64,000 nucleotides of DNA from Sporolactobacillus sp. STSJ-5 (GCF_024385605.1 NZ_JANFOJ010000008.1:96725-160724), one strand, 5' to 3'; numbered from the stretch's first letter, positions 1 to 8,724 are shown. Program-made: numbers and translations. The notes: generated by a model from the sequence alone, not told the origin.

Positions 1-1
1 A

Positions 2-1270
2 GCCCAAGCAGCGGTTATTCCGCTTGCCGGATGGCTTTCCGACCGCTTCGGGGCAAAGCGGATTTTTCTCTTTTCGGTAATTATGTTTACGGTTGGATCC
101 GGGTTATGCGCGCTCTCTACAGGCGTTGAGCAGCTGATCATCTTCCGAGTGCTTCAGGGTCTTGGCGGCGGTATGGTCGCGCCGATTGCGATGGCCTTTG
201 TTTACCGGCTCAGTCCAAGGGATAAGGTTGGGGCTGTGATGGGCATGATCGGTATTCCGATGCTGCTTGCTCCGGCACTCGGCCCGGTTTTATCAGGATG
301 GCTCGTTGATTATGCGAGCTGGCATTGGATCTTCCTCATTAACCTTCCTGTGGGTGTGCTCGCCGTTATTGCGGGCATTCGTACGATGCCGAATCTGGAG
401 CGTCAATCTGTGCCTGCACTGGATTTTCTGGGCATGATTCTCGCACCGATTGCTTTTGCTTCAATTGCCTATGGTGTGAGTGAAGGCGGGACAAGCTGGA
501 CCTCTGCTAAGACAATTACAGGATTGGTCGTTGGAGGCATCGCGCTGATTCTGTTTATTATTGTGGAACTGCGGCGCAAGCAGCCGCTATTAGAGCTTCG
601 CGTCTTTCGTTCCGCTGACTTTACAAAAGGGATCATTGTTCAATGGATCACACAGATTGCGTTGTTCGGAACGATGTTTCTCATTCCTTTGTTTCTTCAG
701 CAGGGTAAGGGATTCAGCGCGTTTGAATCCGGCCTTGCCGTTCTTCCGCAAGCGATCGCAGCCGGTATTTTCATGCCGATTGGCGGACGGTTGTTTGATC
801 GTCTAGGCGCGCGGCCCGTCGTTATTACTGGTTTAGTATTTATTACATCAGCTGCCTATCTGTTGTCGGGAATTTCAGCGGAAGATGGATCAAGGGCATT
901 GATTCTTCCACTGGCACTGCTTGGCGGAGGAATGGGCTTATCGATGATGCCGTTAAATACACATATTATCCAGGCTGCCCCGCAAAATATTGTCAGCCGT
1001 GTCACGTCGCTGACAAACGCTGCTCAGCAGGTCATGATGTCTTTCGCGGTTGCAGGATTATCGACCATTCTTTCACAACGAATGGAGCAGCACTTGAAAG
1101 ATGGCAGTCAGCCGCTTCAGGCACTGTCCACATCCTTCGGTGACACATTCTTTGTGTTAATGGGGATCGCAATCGTCGGGATGATCCTGAGTCTCATGCT
1201 GAAGCGTCCGAAAAAAGATACCGACGGAACAGAATCTTCAAAAGCGCCGGTCGTGGCAGAGCAACATTGA
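2..1270 (+). CDS. DHA2-family MFS drug efflux pump, 5' truncated by window edge
   Basis: The reading frame is already open at base 2 and reaches the stop at 1268-1270, so the N-terminal part lies outside the window. The first visible residues carry the MFS loop signature GWLSDRFGAKR, followed by many hydrophobic helices, a GPVLSGWLVD motif (drug-antiporter motif C region) and a basic cytoplasmic tail. This is the pattern of the 14-helix DHA2 (EmrB/QacA) proton-coupled drug exporters of the inner membrane. Substrate cannot be told from sequence. A strong terminator follows at once, so this is the last gene of its transcript. An internal ATG at 83 is not the true start because motif A precedes it. 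Confidence 0.9.
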   Translation, partial: AQAAVIPLAGWLSDRFGAKRIFLFSVIMFTVGSGLCALSTGVEQLIIFRVLQGLGGGMVAPIAMAFVYRLSPRDKVGAVMGMIGIPMLLAPALGPVLSGWLVDYASWHWIFLINLPVGVLAVIAGIRTMPNLERQSVPALDFLGMILAPIAFASIAYGVSEGGTSWTSAKTITGLVVGGIALILFIIVELRRKQPLLELRVFRSADFTKGIIVQWITQIALFGTMFLIPLFLQQGKGFSAFESGLAVLPQAIAAGIFMPIGGRLFDRLGARPVVITGLVFITSAAYLLSGISAEDGSRALILPLALLGGGMGLSMMPLNTHIIQAAPQNIVSRVTSLTNAAQQVMMSFAVAGLSTILSQRMEQHLKDGSQPLQALSTSFGDTFFVLMGIAIVGMILSLMLKRPKKDTDGTESSKAPVVAEQH

Positions 1271-1289
1271 TTATAGATAGTAAAAAATG

Positions 1290-1336
1290 AAAACAGGCAG
1301 AGAAAATCGAAAGATGATTTTCCTGCCTGTTTTTTG
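1290..1336 (+). terminator. Intrinsic terminator after the MFS pump
   Basis: A long hairpin pairs AAACAGGCAG and GAAAATC with GATTTTC and CTGCCTGTTT, then runs into T6. The stem also ends in A-rich sequence on the other side, so it could work on both strands. Confidence 0.85.
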
Positions 1337-1419
1337 TAACAAGGAAAGAGAGCTATCGTTTTGCCTTGCTGGCAAGACGATATGGTCATAAAATACTGAT
1401 TCCCAATCCGCACTTATCG

Positions 1420-1655
1420 GTTGGGCGATCAGATAGCGCCAAACCTGAAATAGACGGAAATACTCCGCTTAATTAGAAAATGAACGAAAAAATAGCTTAA
1501 ATAGACGGAAAAATTCCGCTTATCGAATCGAAAAACGTGAAAATGGAGGGTTTTGCTTTGCAATAAGCGGAAAAATTACCCTTATTTACTGGCGAAACAA
1601 GCTCCATGATGAATATAACCGGAAAATCTCCGCTTATTTTACTCGTTAGTTAATG
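1420..1655. repeat. Long dispersed repeat, copy 1 (AGCGGAAAAATTCCGCT family)
   Basis: About 235 bp that recur, diverged but collinear, at 51297-51537. Shared landmarks in the same order are GATCAG.TAGCGCC, AAATAGACGGA.AAATTCCGCTTATCGAA, ACGTGAAAATGGAGG, AAAAATTACCCTTATTTAC and CGGAAAAT.TCCGCTTATTTT. Within it, near-palindromic modules (GCGGAAAAATTCCGC type) recur. It starts about 85 bp after a terminator and lies between two convergent genes. No protein is encoded. Confidence 0.8.
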
Positions 1656-1886
1656 AAGGAGGGAATGCTTAATGAAAACAGAAGTGTTTGGAAAAATATT
1701 TTCCAGCAAAACGCAAAAATTTTGAAAAACCCGAACCCTCCATTTTTTGTTCCTATAGGAATTAGTTTTGATCGAGATAGGCAATTTTATCATTAATAAC
1801 CGCTGCTTTAAAACAAGTAAGATCATATCAAATTGAAATAGTGGCCTGATAGGACATTAAATGCACGTTCTTCAGATCATAAGGTG

Positions 1887-2780
1887 CTATTGTTGAATGT
1901 CCGTTTTACTTCCTGAATCTGCAGGTTCGCGCTTAATGAATGTATAGGACAACGCGATAAAGATCAGCAGTATACCCACGATCTGCAGAAAAGTGGGAAC
2001 AAATCCGGTGATCACGACATCAAGCAGGATCGCGACGAGCGGGTCCAGATAGGTAAGTGCTGAGAGAATAGGAGTCGGAAGCGACCGAATGCTCTCATAA
2101 AAAAGCAGATACACCACGCCGGTGTGGACGACGCCGGTGAAAATGCTATAGAACCAGTTGGCAGCGGTTAGCTGAGCGTATAAGGAATAATGGACAAAAG
2201 GCAGCAGCATGATCACACCGATAAACGTCTGAATGATCGTTACTAAGTAGGGACTGGCATGCTTGATGTACTTTCCGGTGATGATCACCAGCGCGTAAAG
2301 ACATGCGGCAATCAAGGCATAAACCGGTCCGGCAACCGATGTTCTGTTCATGAGGTCGCTTGGACGGACCCCTGAAATCAGTACGGTGCCAATGAAAGCA
2401 AGCGTCACTGCGCCAACTCCGATCCATTTGATCCGATCTTTGAAAAAGATCCACCCGATTACTAGAACAAGGATTGGAGCTAAGTTATAAATTGAGATGG
2501 CGACGGTGATTGCCGTTTTTTCAAAAGAAGCAAAGAAAAAAATCCAGTTCAAGACAAGAAAGATGCCGCCGATTATGATGGTGGTCATCTCTTTTTTCTG
2601 CCACTTTTCTTGCTTGTAGTGCCCGCTGATCAGCCAGAAGGCGGTGAGAAAAACAGTCGCGCTGATACAGCGAACAAAAACCAATTCCATAGACGGAAGA
2701 CCAGTCAAACGCGAGAAAAAACCAATCGAACCAAAAATGGTCATGGCGATGCTCAATTTTATAAAGGCTGATTTGTTCAC
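1887..2780 (-). CDS. EamA/DMT-family membrane transporter
   Basis: A 297-residue protein with about ten hydrophobic helices and the two-repeat EamA (drug/metabolite transporter) plan. Examples are the FGSIGFFSRLTGLPSMELVFVR-type first repeat and a second repeat with YLDPLVAILLDVV near the C-terminus. The family exports metabolites or amino acids from the cytoplasm; the substrate is unknown. I chose the GTG at 2780 because AAGGAG lies 11 nt upstream and the preceding 52 in-frame codons are hydrophilic and unlike the family. It is transcribed divergently from the 2-oxoacid decarboxylase gene, and the 222-bp gap must hold both promoters. Confidence 0.85.
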   Translation of the reverse strand: MNKSAFIKLSIAMTIFGSIGFFSRLTGLPSMELVFVRCISATVFLTAFWLISGHYKQEKWQKKEMTTIIIGGIFLVLNWIFFFASFEKTAITVAISIYNLAPILVLVIGWIFFKDRIKWIGVGAVTLAFIGTVLISGVRPSDLMNRTSVAGPVYALIAACLYALVIITGKYIKHASPYLVTIIQTFIGVIMLLPFVHYSLYAQLTAANWFYSIFTGVVHTGVVYLLFYESIRSLPTPILSALTYLDPLVAILLDVVITGFVPTFLQIVGILLIFIALSYTFIKREPADSGSKTDIQQ

Positions 2781-3002
2781 AGAATCATTTTCTCCTTCAA
2801 GCGGCCTTACCTTCGAACGCATGGCAACGCTTATCTCTGATGTCGTTTTTTTTATTATAAAGGATCGTTTCGTAGTGGTACAACTCATCGATCCGTTATC
2901 TCGAAACACCCGGTAATCGGAGCTATGGACGCTCATACATATCTCTCAACCGCTTGGTAAAAATAAGCTGCATGACAACTTTTTTATCTAGGGGGCAGAG
3001 CT

Positions 3003-4670
3003 ATGCAGGTCGGTGAATTTTTGTTTGAATGCTTGAAAAACGAAAACATTACAGACGTTTTCGGGGTACCAGGTGATTATAATTTCTCGCTGCTCGATCA
3101 ACTCGAAAAGGATGGAGAACTTAATTTTGTCCATTGCCGGAATGAATTGAATGCAGGCTACGCTGCCGACGGCTATGCGCGAGTGAAAGGAATCGGCGCG
3201 CTGATCACGACATTCGGCGTTGGTGAAATGAGCGCATGCAACGCGATTGCTGGTGCGTATAGTGAATCGGTTCCGATCATTCATATTGTCGGAGGTCCGA
3301 AAGCGATGATGCAGACGCAGCACAAGCTGATGCACCATACCTTGCTTGACGGAAATTTTGACACGTTTAAAAAAGTGTATGATCAGATTACAGCCTATGC
3401 GGCCGCCATCACTCCGGAAAATGCCGGTGTTGAGATCCCCAATGCCATTGCTAAGGCGCGAGAAACAAAGAAACCCGTTTATTTGACGATACCTACGGAC
3501 GTTGTGACCGCACCTATGACATCAAGAGCGGGAAATCCGAAGCGAAAGAAAACGGATAAAGCTTCATTAAAAGAAGCGGTCCGAATGATTACTGCTCGCT
3601 TGCAAACCGCCGAACGGCCCATTATCCTTCCCGATGTTTACGCGATGCATTATGGACTTGGGGAGCAGGTAGAAGAACTTGCTCAGAAAATGAATGTTCC
3701 GTTTGTCACAATGATGATGGGGAAAGGGGCTTGTGACGAGAGTCTGCCAAATTATGCCGGCTTTTACTGCGGCAAACTCAGCAGTAATGAAGCGACTCGG
3801 AAGCTTGTTGAATCCTCTGATTGCGTGCTCGCGTTCGGAGCGGTATGGAACGATTACAATACCGGACTGTTTACCGACACTATTGATCCGCTCGCGATCA
3901 TTAATGTGATGCCTAATTATGTTCAAATCGGAAAAACAATTTATCCGAACATCATCATTGATGACATGATCGACGCGTTTCCGGCTGGGGACCATTCATG
4001 GACATTGCCGCAGCAGTCGGTGTTTCCTTTTGATCAACAAAAGACGGATGATGGCGCACTATCTGCGGACGACTATTATTCGCAATTCCAGACGATGTTC
4101 CGCGAGCGGGACATTATTGTCACTGAATCCGGAACATTTGCATGGGGCTTGGCAGAGACTCGACTGAAAAAAGGCGTCACCTATATCACTCAGGGAGGTT
4201 GGGGCGCGATCGGCTATGCGCTGCCAGCCGCTTTCGGCGCATGTGTCGCTGCCCCGAATCGACGTGTTCTGCTCTTTACGGGTGAAGGCTCGATGCAGAT
4301 GAACGTTCAGGAACTAAGCTCAATGCTGGAAAACGGCTGCAAGCCAATCATCTTTGTACTAAATAATAAAGGCTACACAATCGAAAAATATATTAACACA
4401 GTAAAAAGCACCGTTTATAACAATTTTCCTGATTGGGATTATGACAAATTGCCTGAGGTATTTAAACATGAAGCATTTACCGTTCAAACGCACACGACAA
4501 ATGAACTTCGTCAGGCCGTTGCTGAAGCTGAAAAAAAGTGTGCCAAACAACTTTGTATCATTGAAATGATGGCCGATCCAATGGATGCGCCTCAGATAAT
4601 CCATCGAATGCATGAGACAGTACTGGAAATGGAGAACAAGAGCAAGGGTCTGCTTTCTGTTTTCAAATAA
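3003..4670 (+). CDS. Thiamine-diphosphate 2-oxoacid decarboxylase (pyruvate/indolepyruvate decarboxylase family)
   Basis: At 555 residues this matches pyruvate, phenylpyruvate and indolepyruvate decarboxylases, which convert a 2-oxoacid to an aldehyde and CO2 in the cytosol. The active-site set is visible: D25 in GVPGDYN, E48 in RNELNAGYAADGYAR, and the pair H111-H112. The C-terminal cofactor region contains NNKGYTIE. The metal/ThDP motif reads GEGS (E428) instead of the usual GDGS, a conservative but rare change at a metal ligand. The start has GGGGGCAG about 6 nt upstream. The gene is monocistronic: a divergent gene precedes it and a terminator follows. Whether it prefers pyruvate (ethanol formation) or branched/aromatic 2-oxoacids cannot be decided from motifs. 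Confidence 0.9.
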   Translation: MQVGEFLFECLKNENITDVFGVPGDYNFSLLDQLEKDGELNFVHCRNELNAGYAADGYARVKGIGALITTFGVGEMSACNAIAGAYSESVPIIHIVGGPKAMMQTQHKLMHHTLLDGNFDTFKKVYDQITAYAAAITPENAGVEIPNAIAKARETKKPVYLTIPTDVVTAPMTSRAGNPKRKKTDKASLKEAVRMITARLQTAERPIILPDVYAMHYGLGEQVEELAQKMNVPFVTMMMGKGACDESLPNYAGFYCGKLSSNEATRKLVESSDCVLAFGAVWNDYNTGLFTDTIDPLAIINVMPNYVQIGKTIYPNIIIDDMIDAFPAGDHSWTLPQQSVFPFDQQKTDDGALSADDYYSQFQTMFRERDIIVTESGTFAWGLAETRLKKGVTYITQGGWGAIGYALPAAFGACVAAPNRRVLLFTGEGSMQMNVQELSSMLENGCKPIIFVLNNKGYTIEKYINTVKSTVYNNFPDWDYDKLPEVFKHEAFTVQTHTTNELRQAVAEAEKKCAKQLCIIEMMADPMDAPQIIHRMHETVLEMENKSKGLLSVFK

Positions 4671-4690
4671 ATTGAATGTGAAAAAAAGAG

Positions 4691-4735
4691 CCGGTCATAG
4701 ATCTCGAATTTTTCGAGTCGATGACCGGTTTTTTC
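4691..4735 (+). terminator. Intrinsic terminator after the decarboxylase
   Basis: CCGGTCAT pairs with ATGACCGG around an inner TCTCGAA/TTCGAG stem, followed by T6. Confidence 0.9.
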
Positions 4736-4911
4736 GTTGTCTAGAAAATTATAAAAAATCGACTTGGCTAACTCTCCTTTAAACGATTCATAGCCTAAAC
4801 TCATTTAGGCATGTTTCCTGAATCTAATCGAGAAGATAGGTGGTTCGTACTCATCAGTAAATAATTCATTATACAATTAAGAAAAATCTTATGAGCAAAA
4901 TAGTTTTCTGT

Positions 4912-4927
4912 ATACCCGTATGGGTAT
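4912..4927. promoter_or_regulatory. CstR-type operator 1
   Basis: ATACCCGTATGGGTAT is a perfect inverted repeat (ATACCC/GGGTAT, 4-bp centre) about 130 bp before the glutaredoxin gene. The same 16-bp pattern occurs at three more places, each before a gene of this sulfur locus. The rest of 4736-5057 shows nothing else I recognise. Confidence 0.8.
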
Positions 4928-5057
4928 ATACTATAGATGTAATAGAAATTTTATATTTGGTCTTGAGGCTATGAGGCTAGCATCAGCTTGCCAGTGATGA
5001 ACAGTTAAATTTCTGATCTTTTAAGAGCTTAAAAAAATTTTAAAGGAGTTATGAACG

Positions 5058-5291
5058 ATGAATGAAATTACTGTGTATACAACCAATACTTGTCCTTATT
5101 GCCATATGGTGAAAAATTTTCTGAAACAACAGGGACTACCATTTAAAGAAATCAATGTGCAACAAGATCAGATTGCGGGCCAACGTCTTGTGGAAACAAC
5201 CGGACAAATGGGTGTACCACAAACAAGTGTTAATGGTCAATGGGTACTTGGATTTGATCCTAATCGAATCATGAGTTTTGTTCATGCATAA
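5058..5291 (+). CDS. Glutaredoxin/NrdH-like thiol-disulfide redoxin
   Basis: A 77-residue thioredoxin-fold protein with the dithiol motif CPYC at residues 12-15, a cis-proline context GVPQT, and a GFDPNRI segment typical of small glutaredoxin-like proteins. Such proteins reduce disulfides or persulfides on partner proteins in the cytosol. AAAGGAG precedes the ATG by 9 nt. The upstream CstR-type operator and downstream neighbours suggest it removes sulfane sulfur or mixed disulfides in the same response. It could instead be an NrdH partner of ribonucleotide reductase, but no nrd gene is nearby. Confidence 0.85.
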   Translation: MNEITVYTTNTCPYCHMVKNFLKQQGLPFKEINVQQDQIAGQRLVETTGQMGVPQTSVNGQWVLGFDPNRIMSFVHA

Positions 5292-5389
5292 TCTTGCTTG
5301 ACCGGCAATAGGTTGAAGAAATCAATCATTGACCAAAAAGAGAAAAGGAAACCCTCTTCTCAATTTTTGATTGTTGAGAAAACCTTGCA

Positions 5390-5415
5390 CCATTATACCC
5401 TATGGGGTATAATGG
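5390..5415. promoter_or_regulatory. CstR-type operator 2 (11-bp perfect arms)
   Basis: CCATTATACCC and GGGTATAATGG form a perfect 11-bp inverted repeat around TATG, containing the same ATACCC..GGGTAT core. It ends 55 bp before the start of the four-domain fusion gene. Confidence 0.85.
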
Positions 5416-5470
5416 TGCTGAACATTGGCGGATTCATCGCCATGAATACATGCACCCAGGAGGTCTCATT

Positions 5471-7939
5471 GTGAAACAGCGAATCATTATTGTCGGCGGC
5501 GTTGCCGGCGGTGCAAGTGTAGCGACACGGCTCAGGCGATTAAATGAAGAAAATGAAATTGTCATGTATGAAAAAGGCGCTTACATTTCTTTTGCTAATT
5601 GCGGGCTTCCATATTATGTCGGCGGTACGATCCGTGAAAAAGATGCGCTGCTTGTCGAATCGGTTGAGAACATGGTCAATGAATTCAATATTGAGGTGCA
5701 CAACAACACAGAAGTGATTGATGTAGATCCGGATAAACACACCATTTCTGTGAAGGACGTGTTGAATGGAGAGGAGTCAACGGATCATTACGATCGTTTA
5801 ATTCTTTCAACAGGTGCCCGGCCGATTGTGCCTAAGATTCCAGGACTTGATCAAGCGGATAATGTTTTTTCTGTACGAAATATACCCGATGTTGAACGTA
5901 TTAAAAATTATATCGATACTCATAAAGTGAGCAAGACTACTGTGATTGGCGGCGGCTTCATCGGATTGGAAATGGCTGAAAATCTCGTTGATCTTGGACT
6001 TGAGGTCACAATTATTGAGGCCAGTCCGCAAGTTATGGCACCGCTTGATTTTGAAATGGCGCAATTTGTCCATGAACAGATCGAACTTAATGGTGTCAAG
6101 CTCATCGTAAACGATGGGGTTGCTCGCTTTTCTGATAATGGCCATAAGGTTGTGCTAAGCAGTGACAAAGAAATAGACACAGACCTGACGGTGATGTCCA
6201 TCGGTGTTTTGCCTGACAGCAGGTTGGGACAAAAGGCCGGTGTGAAGACGGGCATTAAAGGCGCGATTGTCGTTAACGAGCATTTTGAAACAAGTGTTCC
6301 AGATATATTTGCAATTGGCGATGTGATTGAGGTTAAAGATTTCATTACAGGAAATCCAACGTTAATTCCGCTCGCTGGCCCAGCCAATCGTCAAGGAAGA
6401 TTTCTCGCTGACTATCTGAATGGATTGGATGCTAAGAATCCTCCTGTACAAGGAACAGCTGTGGCCAAGGTTTTTGTACTCACAGTAGCGACGACTGGAA
6501 AAAATGAGCGCCTTTTGAAGAAGGACGGCATCGCTTATCAGGTGATTCATTTACACCCGAATTCACACGCCGGCTACTATCCGGGTGCAGCGCCAATAGA
6601 ATTAAAAGTTATTTATAATGAACAAGGAAGAATTCTCGGAGCGCAGGCGATCGGTACGGAGGGTGCGGACAAACGAATTGATATGATTTCTGCGGTAATG
6701 CGCATGAATGGATCGATTGAAGATCTTCAAATGATCGAAGTGGCCTATGCGCCGCCTTATGCATCAGCGAAAGATCCTGTCAATTATGCAGGTTATATCG
6801 GCGCGGATATACGAAAAGGTTTAGTGAAAACCGTTGAGTGGCATGAGGTCGATGCGCTTCTAGATAAAAAGGCGTATTTCTTAGACGTGCGCGAAGATTT
6901 TGAACTTGCTGCAGGAAAACTGCCGGGTAGTCATCATATTCCTCGGGGCGAATTAAGAAGACGGCTTAATGAACTTCCTAAGGATCAGCCGATTTATGTT
7001 TACTGCTCTGTTGGGCTTCGCGGCTATAATGCGGCCCGTATTTTAGATCTGAATGGTTTTGATGTGTACAATCTTGACGGTGGATTGAAGACTTATGAAC
7101 AGGCTAAATATCAAACAGGTGCATCGCAGTCTCGTGTGTCACATGCCGTGAAAACAGAAGCAGCTTCAGCGGCAGCTGAGCAAGCACCACAGTGTACAAA
7201 AATTGAAGTCGATGCGTGCGGGCTGCAGTGTCCGGGTCCGATTCTCAAAGTAAAACAATCCATCGATAAAATGAATAATGGCGATTTGCTACAAGTTCAA
7301 GCGTCGGATTTTGGTTTTCATAAGGACATTGTCTCCTGGGCAAATGCAACAGGCAATCAATTGCTGACCAACGACATTGTCGGAAGTAAAGTTGTTGCGA
7401 CGTTGAGGAAGGGGCCGAAAAGCAATAGCGAACCAGCACCAACCATGATACAAGATGCATCCAGTGCTGGCGGCGCCACGACGATGGTGGTTTTTGATGG
7501 CGATTTGGATAAAGCGATCGCAACATTTATTATTGCGACCGGAGCGGCTGCAATGGGCAAACCGGTTACACTCTTCTTCACTTTCTGGGGGCTAAATATT
7601 ATTAAGCGGCATGCCAATACGAAGATCAGCAAGTCGGGAACCGATAAACTGTTCAGTATGATGCTGCCGAAAAATGCGAATCATCTGCCACTGTCGCGAA
7701 TGAATATGGCCGGCATGGGACCGAAAATGATTAAAAAGGTCATGGCTGGCAAGAATGTTGACAGTCTTGATGTGATGATCGAGCGTGCGAAACAGCTTGG
7801 GGTAAAAATGGTTGCCTGCACGATGAGTATGGATCTCATGGGCGTTGCACGTGAAGAAATCATCGATGGTGTTGAATTTGGCGGTGTTGCCAGCTATTTA
7901 GGCGAAGCAGCAAAATCAAATGTGAACCTATTTATTTAA
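5471..7939 (+). CDS. Four-domain CoA-disulfide reductase-rhodanese-TusA-DsrE2 fusion
   Basis: An 822-residue protein with four sulfur-handling modules. Residues 1-445 are an FAD/NAD(P)H disulfide reductase with the single active-site cysteine of CoA-disulfide reductases (C44 in SFANCGLPYY). Residues about 455-545 are a rhodanese with loop CSVGLRG (C512). Residues about 575-650 are a TusA sulfur-carrier domain with CGLQCPGP (C583, C587). Residues about 670-822 are a DsrE2-type domain (DGDLDKAIATFIIATGA). Presumably sulfane sulfur is relayed between cysteines and reduced by the flavin site. The GTG at 5471 is preferred because AGGAGG lies just upstream. An in-frame upstream ATG would place the operator inside the gene. 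It lies behind operator 2 and is probably cytosolic. Confidence 0.92.
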   Translation: MKQRIIIVGGVAGGASVATRLRRLNEENEIVMYEKGAYISFANCGLPYYVGGTIREKDALLVESVENMVNEFNIEVHNNTEVIDVDPDKHTISVKDVLNGEESTDHYDRLILSTGARPIVPKIPGLDQADNVFSVRNIPDVERIKNYIDTHKVSKTTVIGGGFIGLEMAENLVDLGLEVTIIEASPQVMAPLDFEMAQFVHEQIELNGVKLIVNDGVARFSDNGHKVVLSSDKEIDTDLTVMSIGVLPDSRLGQKAGVKTGIKGAIVVNEHFETSVPDIFAIGDVIEVKDFITGNPTLIPLAGPANRQGRFLADYLNGLDAKNPPVQGTAVAKVFVLTVATTGKNERLLKKDGIAYQVIHLHPNSHAGYYPGAAPIELKVIYNEQGRILGAQAIGTEGADKRIDMISAVMRMNGSIEDLQMIEVAYAPPYASAKDPVNYAGYIGADIRKGLVKTVEWHEVDALLDKKAYFLDVREDFELAAGKLPGSHHIPRGELRRRLNELPKDQPIYVYCSVGLRGYNAARILDLNGFDVYNLDGGLKTYEQAKYQTGASQSRVSHAVKTEAASAAAEQAPQCTKIEVDACGLQCPGPILKVKQSIDKMNNGDLLQVQASDFGFHKDIVSWANATGNQLLTNDIVGSKVVATLRKGPKSNSEPAPTMIQDASSAGGATTMVVFDGDLDKAIATFIIATGAAAMGKPVTLFFTFWGLNIIKRHANTKISKSGTDKLFSMMLPKNANHLPLSRMNMAGMGPKMIKKVMAGKNVDSLDVMIERAKQLGVKMVACTMSMDLMGVAREEIIDGVEFGGVASYLGEAAKSNVNLFI

Positions 7940-8000
7940 TCAAATCAAATCATTGAATAAGCCCCCTTATTGATAAGGGTAGGTCATAGATTAAACGCGT

Positions 8001-8020
8001 AGGTGCGAGATTCCTGCGGG
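8001..8020. repeat. Short dispersed element AGGTGCGAGA(N2)CCTGCGGG, copy 1
   Basis: AGGTGCGAGATTCCTGCGGG matches 47593-47612 at 18 of 20 bases. Both copies are intergenic. The element recalls short GCGAGACTCCTGCGGG-type sequences scattered in Bacillaceae genomes, which is my recollection and not checked. Confidence 0.45.
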
Positions 8021-8062
8021 ATTGCTCCGATTTGCTTGGCTTTAAAAAATAAGTTGAATAAT

Positions 8063-8078
8063 ATACCTGTATCGGTAT
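8063..8078. promoter_or_regulatory. CstR-type operator 3 (upstream of cstR)
   Basis: ATACCTGTATCGGTAT has the ATACC/GGTAT arms with an imperfect centre. It ends 15 bp before the cstR start and abuts the ribosome binding site AAAGGAGG, so it fits autoregulation. Confidence 0.75.
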
Positions 8079-8093
8079 AAAAGGAGGCAGCTC

Positions 8094-8357
8094 ATGGAGT
8101 ATACAGCACAAATGACCAATCGATTGAAACGGATTGATGGGCAAATCCGTGGAATTATTCACATGATGGAACAGGGTGAAGACTGCCGCAGTGTGGTCAC
8201 CCAGATGACGGCTGCACGGTCAGCAATGGATCGTGCACTGGGTCTAGTCATTGGCAAGAATCTTGAAGCTTGCTTGCGGGAACAGATTGAAAACGGTGAA
8301 GAGTCAGCAGAATCAATCATAAACGAAGCGGTTCAAATGCTGGTGAAAAGCCGTTAA
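8094..8357 (+). CDS. cstR: CstR-type persulfide-sensing repressor
   Basis: An 87-residue all-helical protein of the CsoR/RcnR family. The two sensing cysteines fall at C31 and C60. The residue that is histidine in copper-sensing CsoR (three before the second Cys) is N56 here. That Cys-Cys-without-His pattern marks CstR, which is inactivated by di- or polysulfide bridging between the two cysteines, not by Cu(I). An AAAGGAGG site precedes the ATG. It is followed 46 bp later by a rhodanese gene, probably on the same transcript. The four matching inverted repeats in 4.9-8.8 kb are its likely operators; this pairing is inference from position and repeat identity. Confidence 0.9.
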   Translation: MEYTAQMTNRLKRIDGQIRGIIHMMEQGEDCRSVVTQMTAARSAMDRALGLVIGKNLEACLREQIENGEESAESIINEAVQMLVKSR

Positions 8358-8403
8358 GGGATCATGATGAAGTGAATCCAACGGCATAAGGAGGAAATCA
8401 GTC

Positions 8404-8724
8404 ATGAGATGCATGTTCTTTTGTAAACCCAAAATTAAGAAGATAAGTACTTCAGAGCTAAAGGAAGTCTATCTGCCGAGTAAAAAGGGTAACTATTTTC
8501 TTGACGTACGCACAAAAGCAGAATTCAGTGGTCAGTCAATTCCGGGTTTTGTCAATATTCCATTGCAAACCCTGCACAATCATCTCAATAAGATTCCGAA
8601 AGAAAAAGAAGTGGTTGTCATTTGTCAAAGCGGTATGAGAAGTTCGATGGCCTGTAAGCTTTTGAAAAAAGCAGGCTATGAAAAAGTGACTAATGTGCGT
8701 GGCGGAATGAATCGCTGGTTTTAA
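8404..8724 (+). CDS. Single-domain rhodanese with N-terminal cysteine pair
   Basis: A 106-residue rhodanese (sulfurtransferase) domain with the active loop CQSGMRS (C74), the structural FLDVRTKAEF motif and the terminal GGMNRW. Unlike the next rhodanese it has a short extension with C3 and C7, which could be a second sulfur acceptor or a disulfide. AAGGAGG lies 7 nt before the ATG. It follows cstR by 46 bp without a terminator, so the two are probably co-transcribed from operator 3. It probably moves sulfane sulfur from persulfides to thiol acceptors in the cytosol. Confidence 0.88.
   Translation: MRCMFFCKPKIKKISTSELKEVYLPSKKGNYFLDVRTKAEFSGQSIPGFVNIPLQTLHNHLNKIPKEKEVVVICQSGMRSSMACKLLKKAGYEKVTNVRGGMNRWF

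Noticed and set aside
5402..5470. Upstream ATG start for the four-domain fusion
   Set aside because: It would put the CstR-type operator inside the gene. The GTG at 5471 has AGGAGG and gives the normal N-terminus of CoA-disulfide reductases.
8094..8357. Copper sensor CsoR
   Set aside because: The histidine ligand of CsoR is replaced by Asn56, and no copper exporter or chaperone gene is adjacent.
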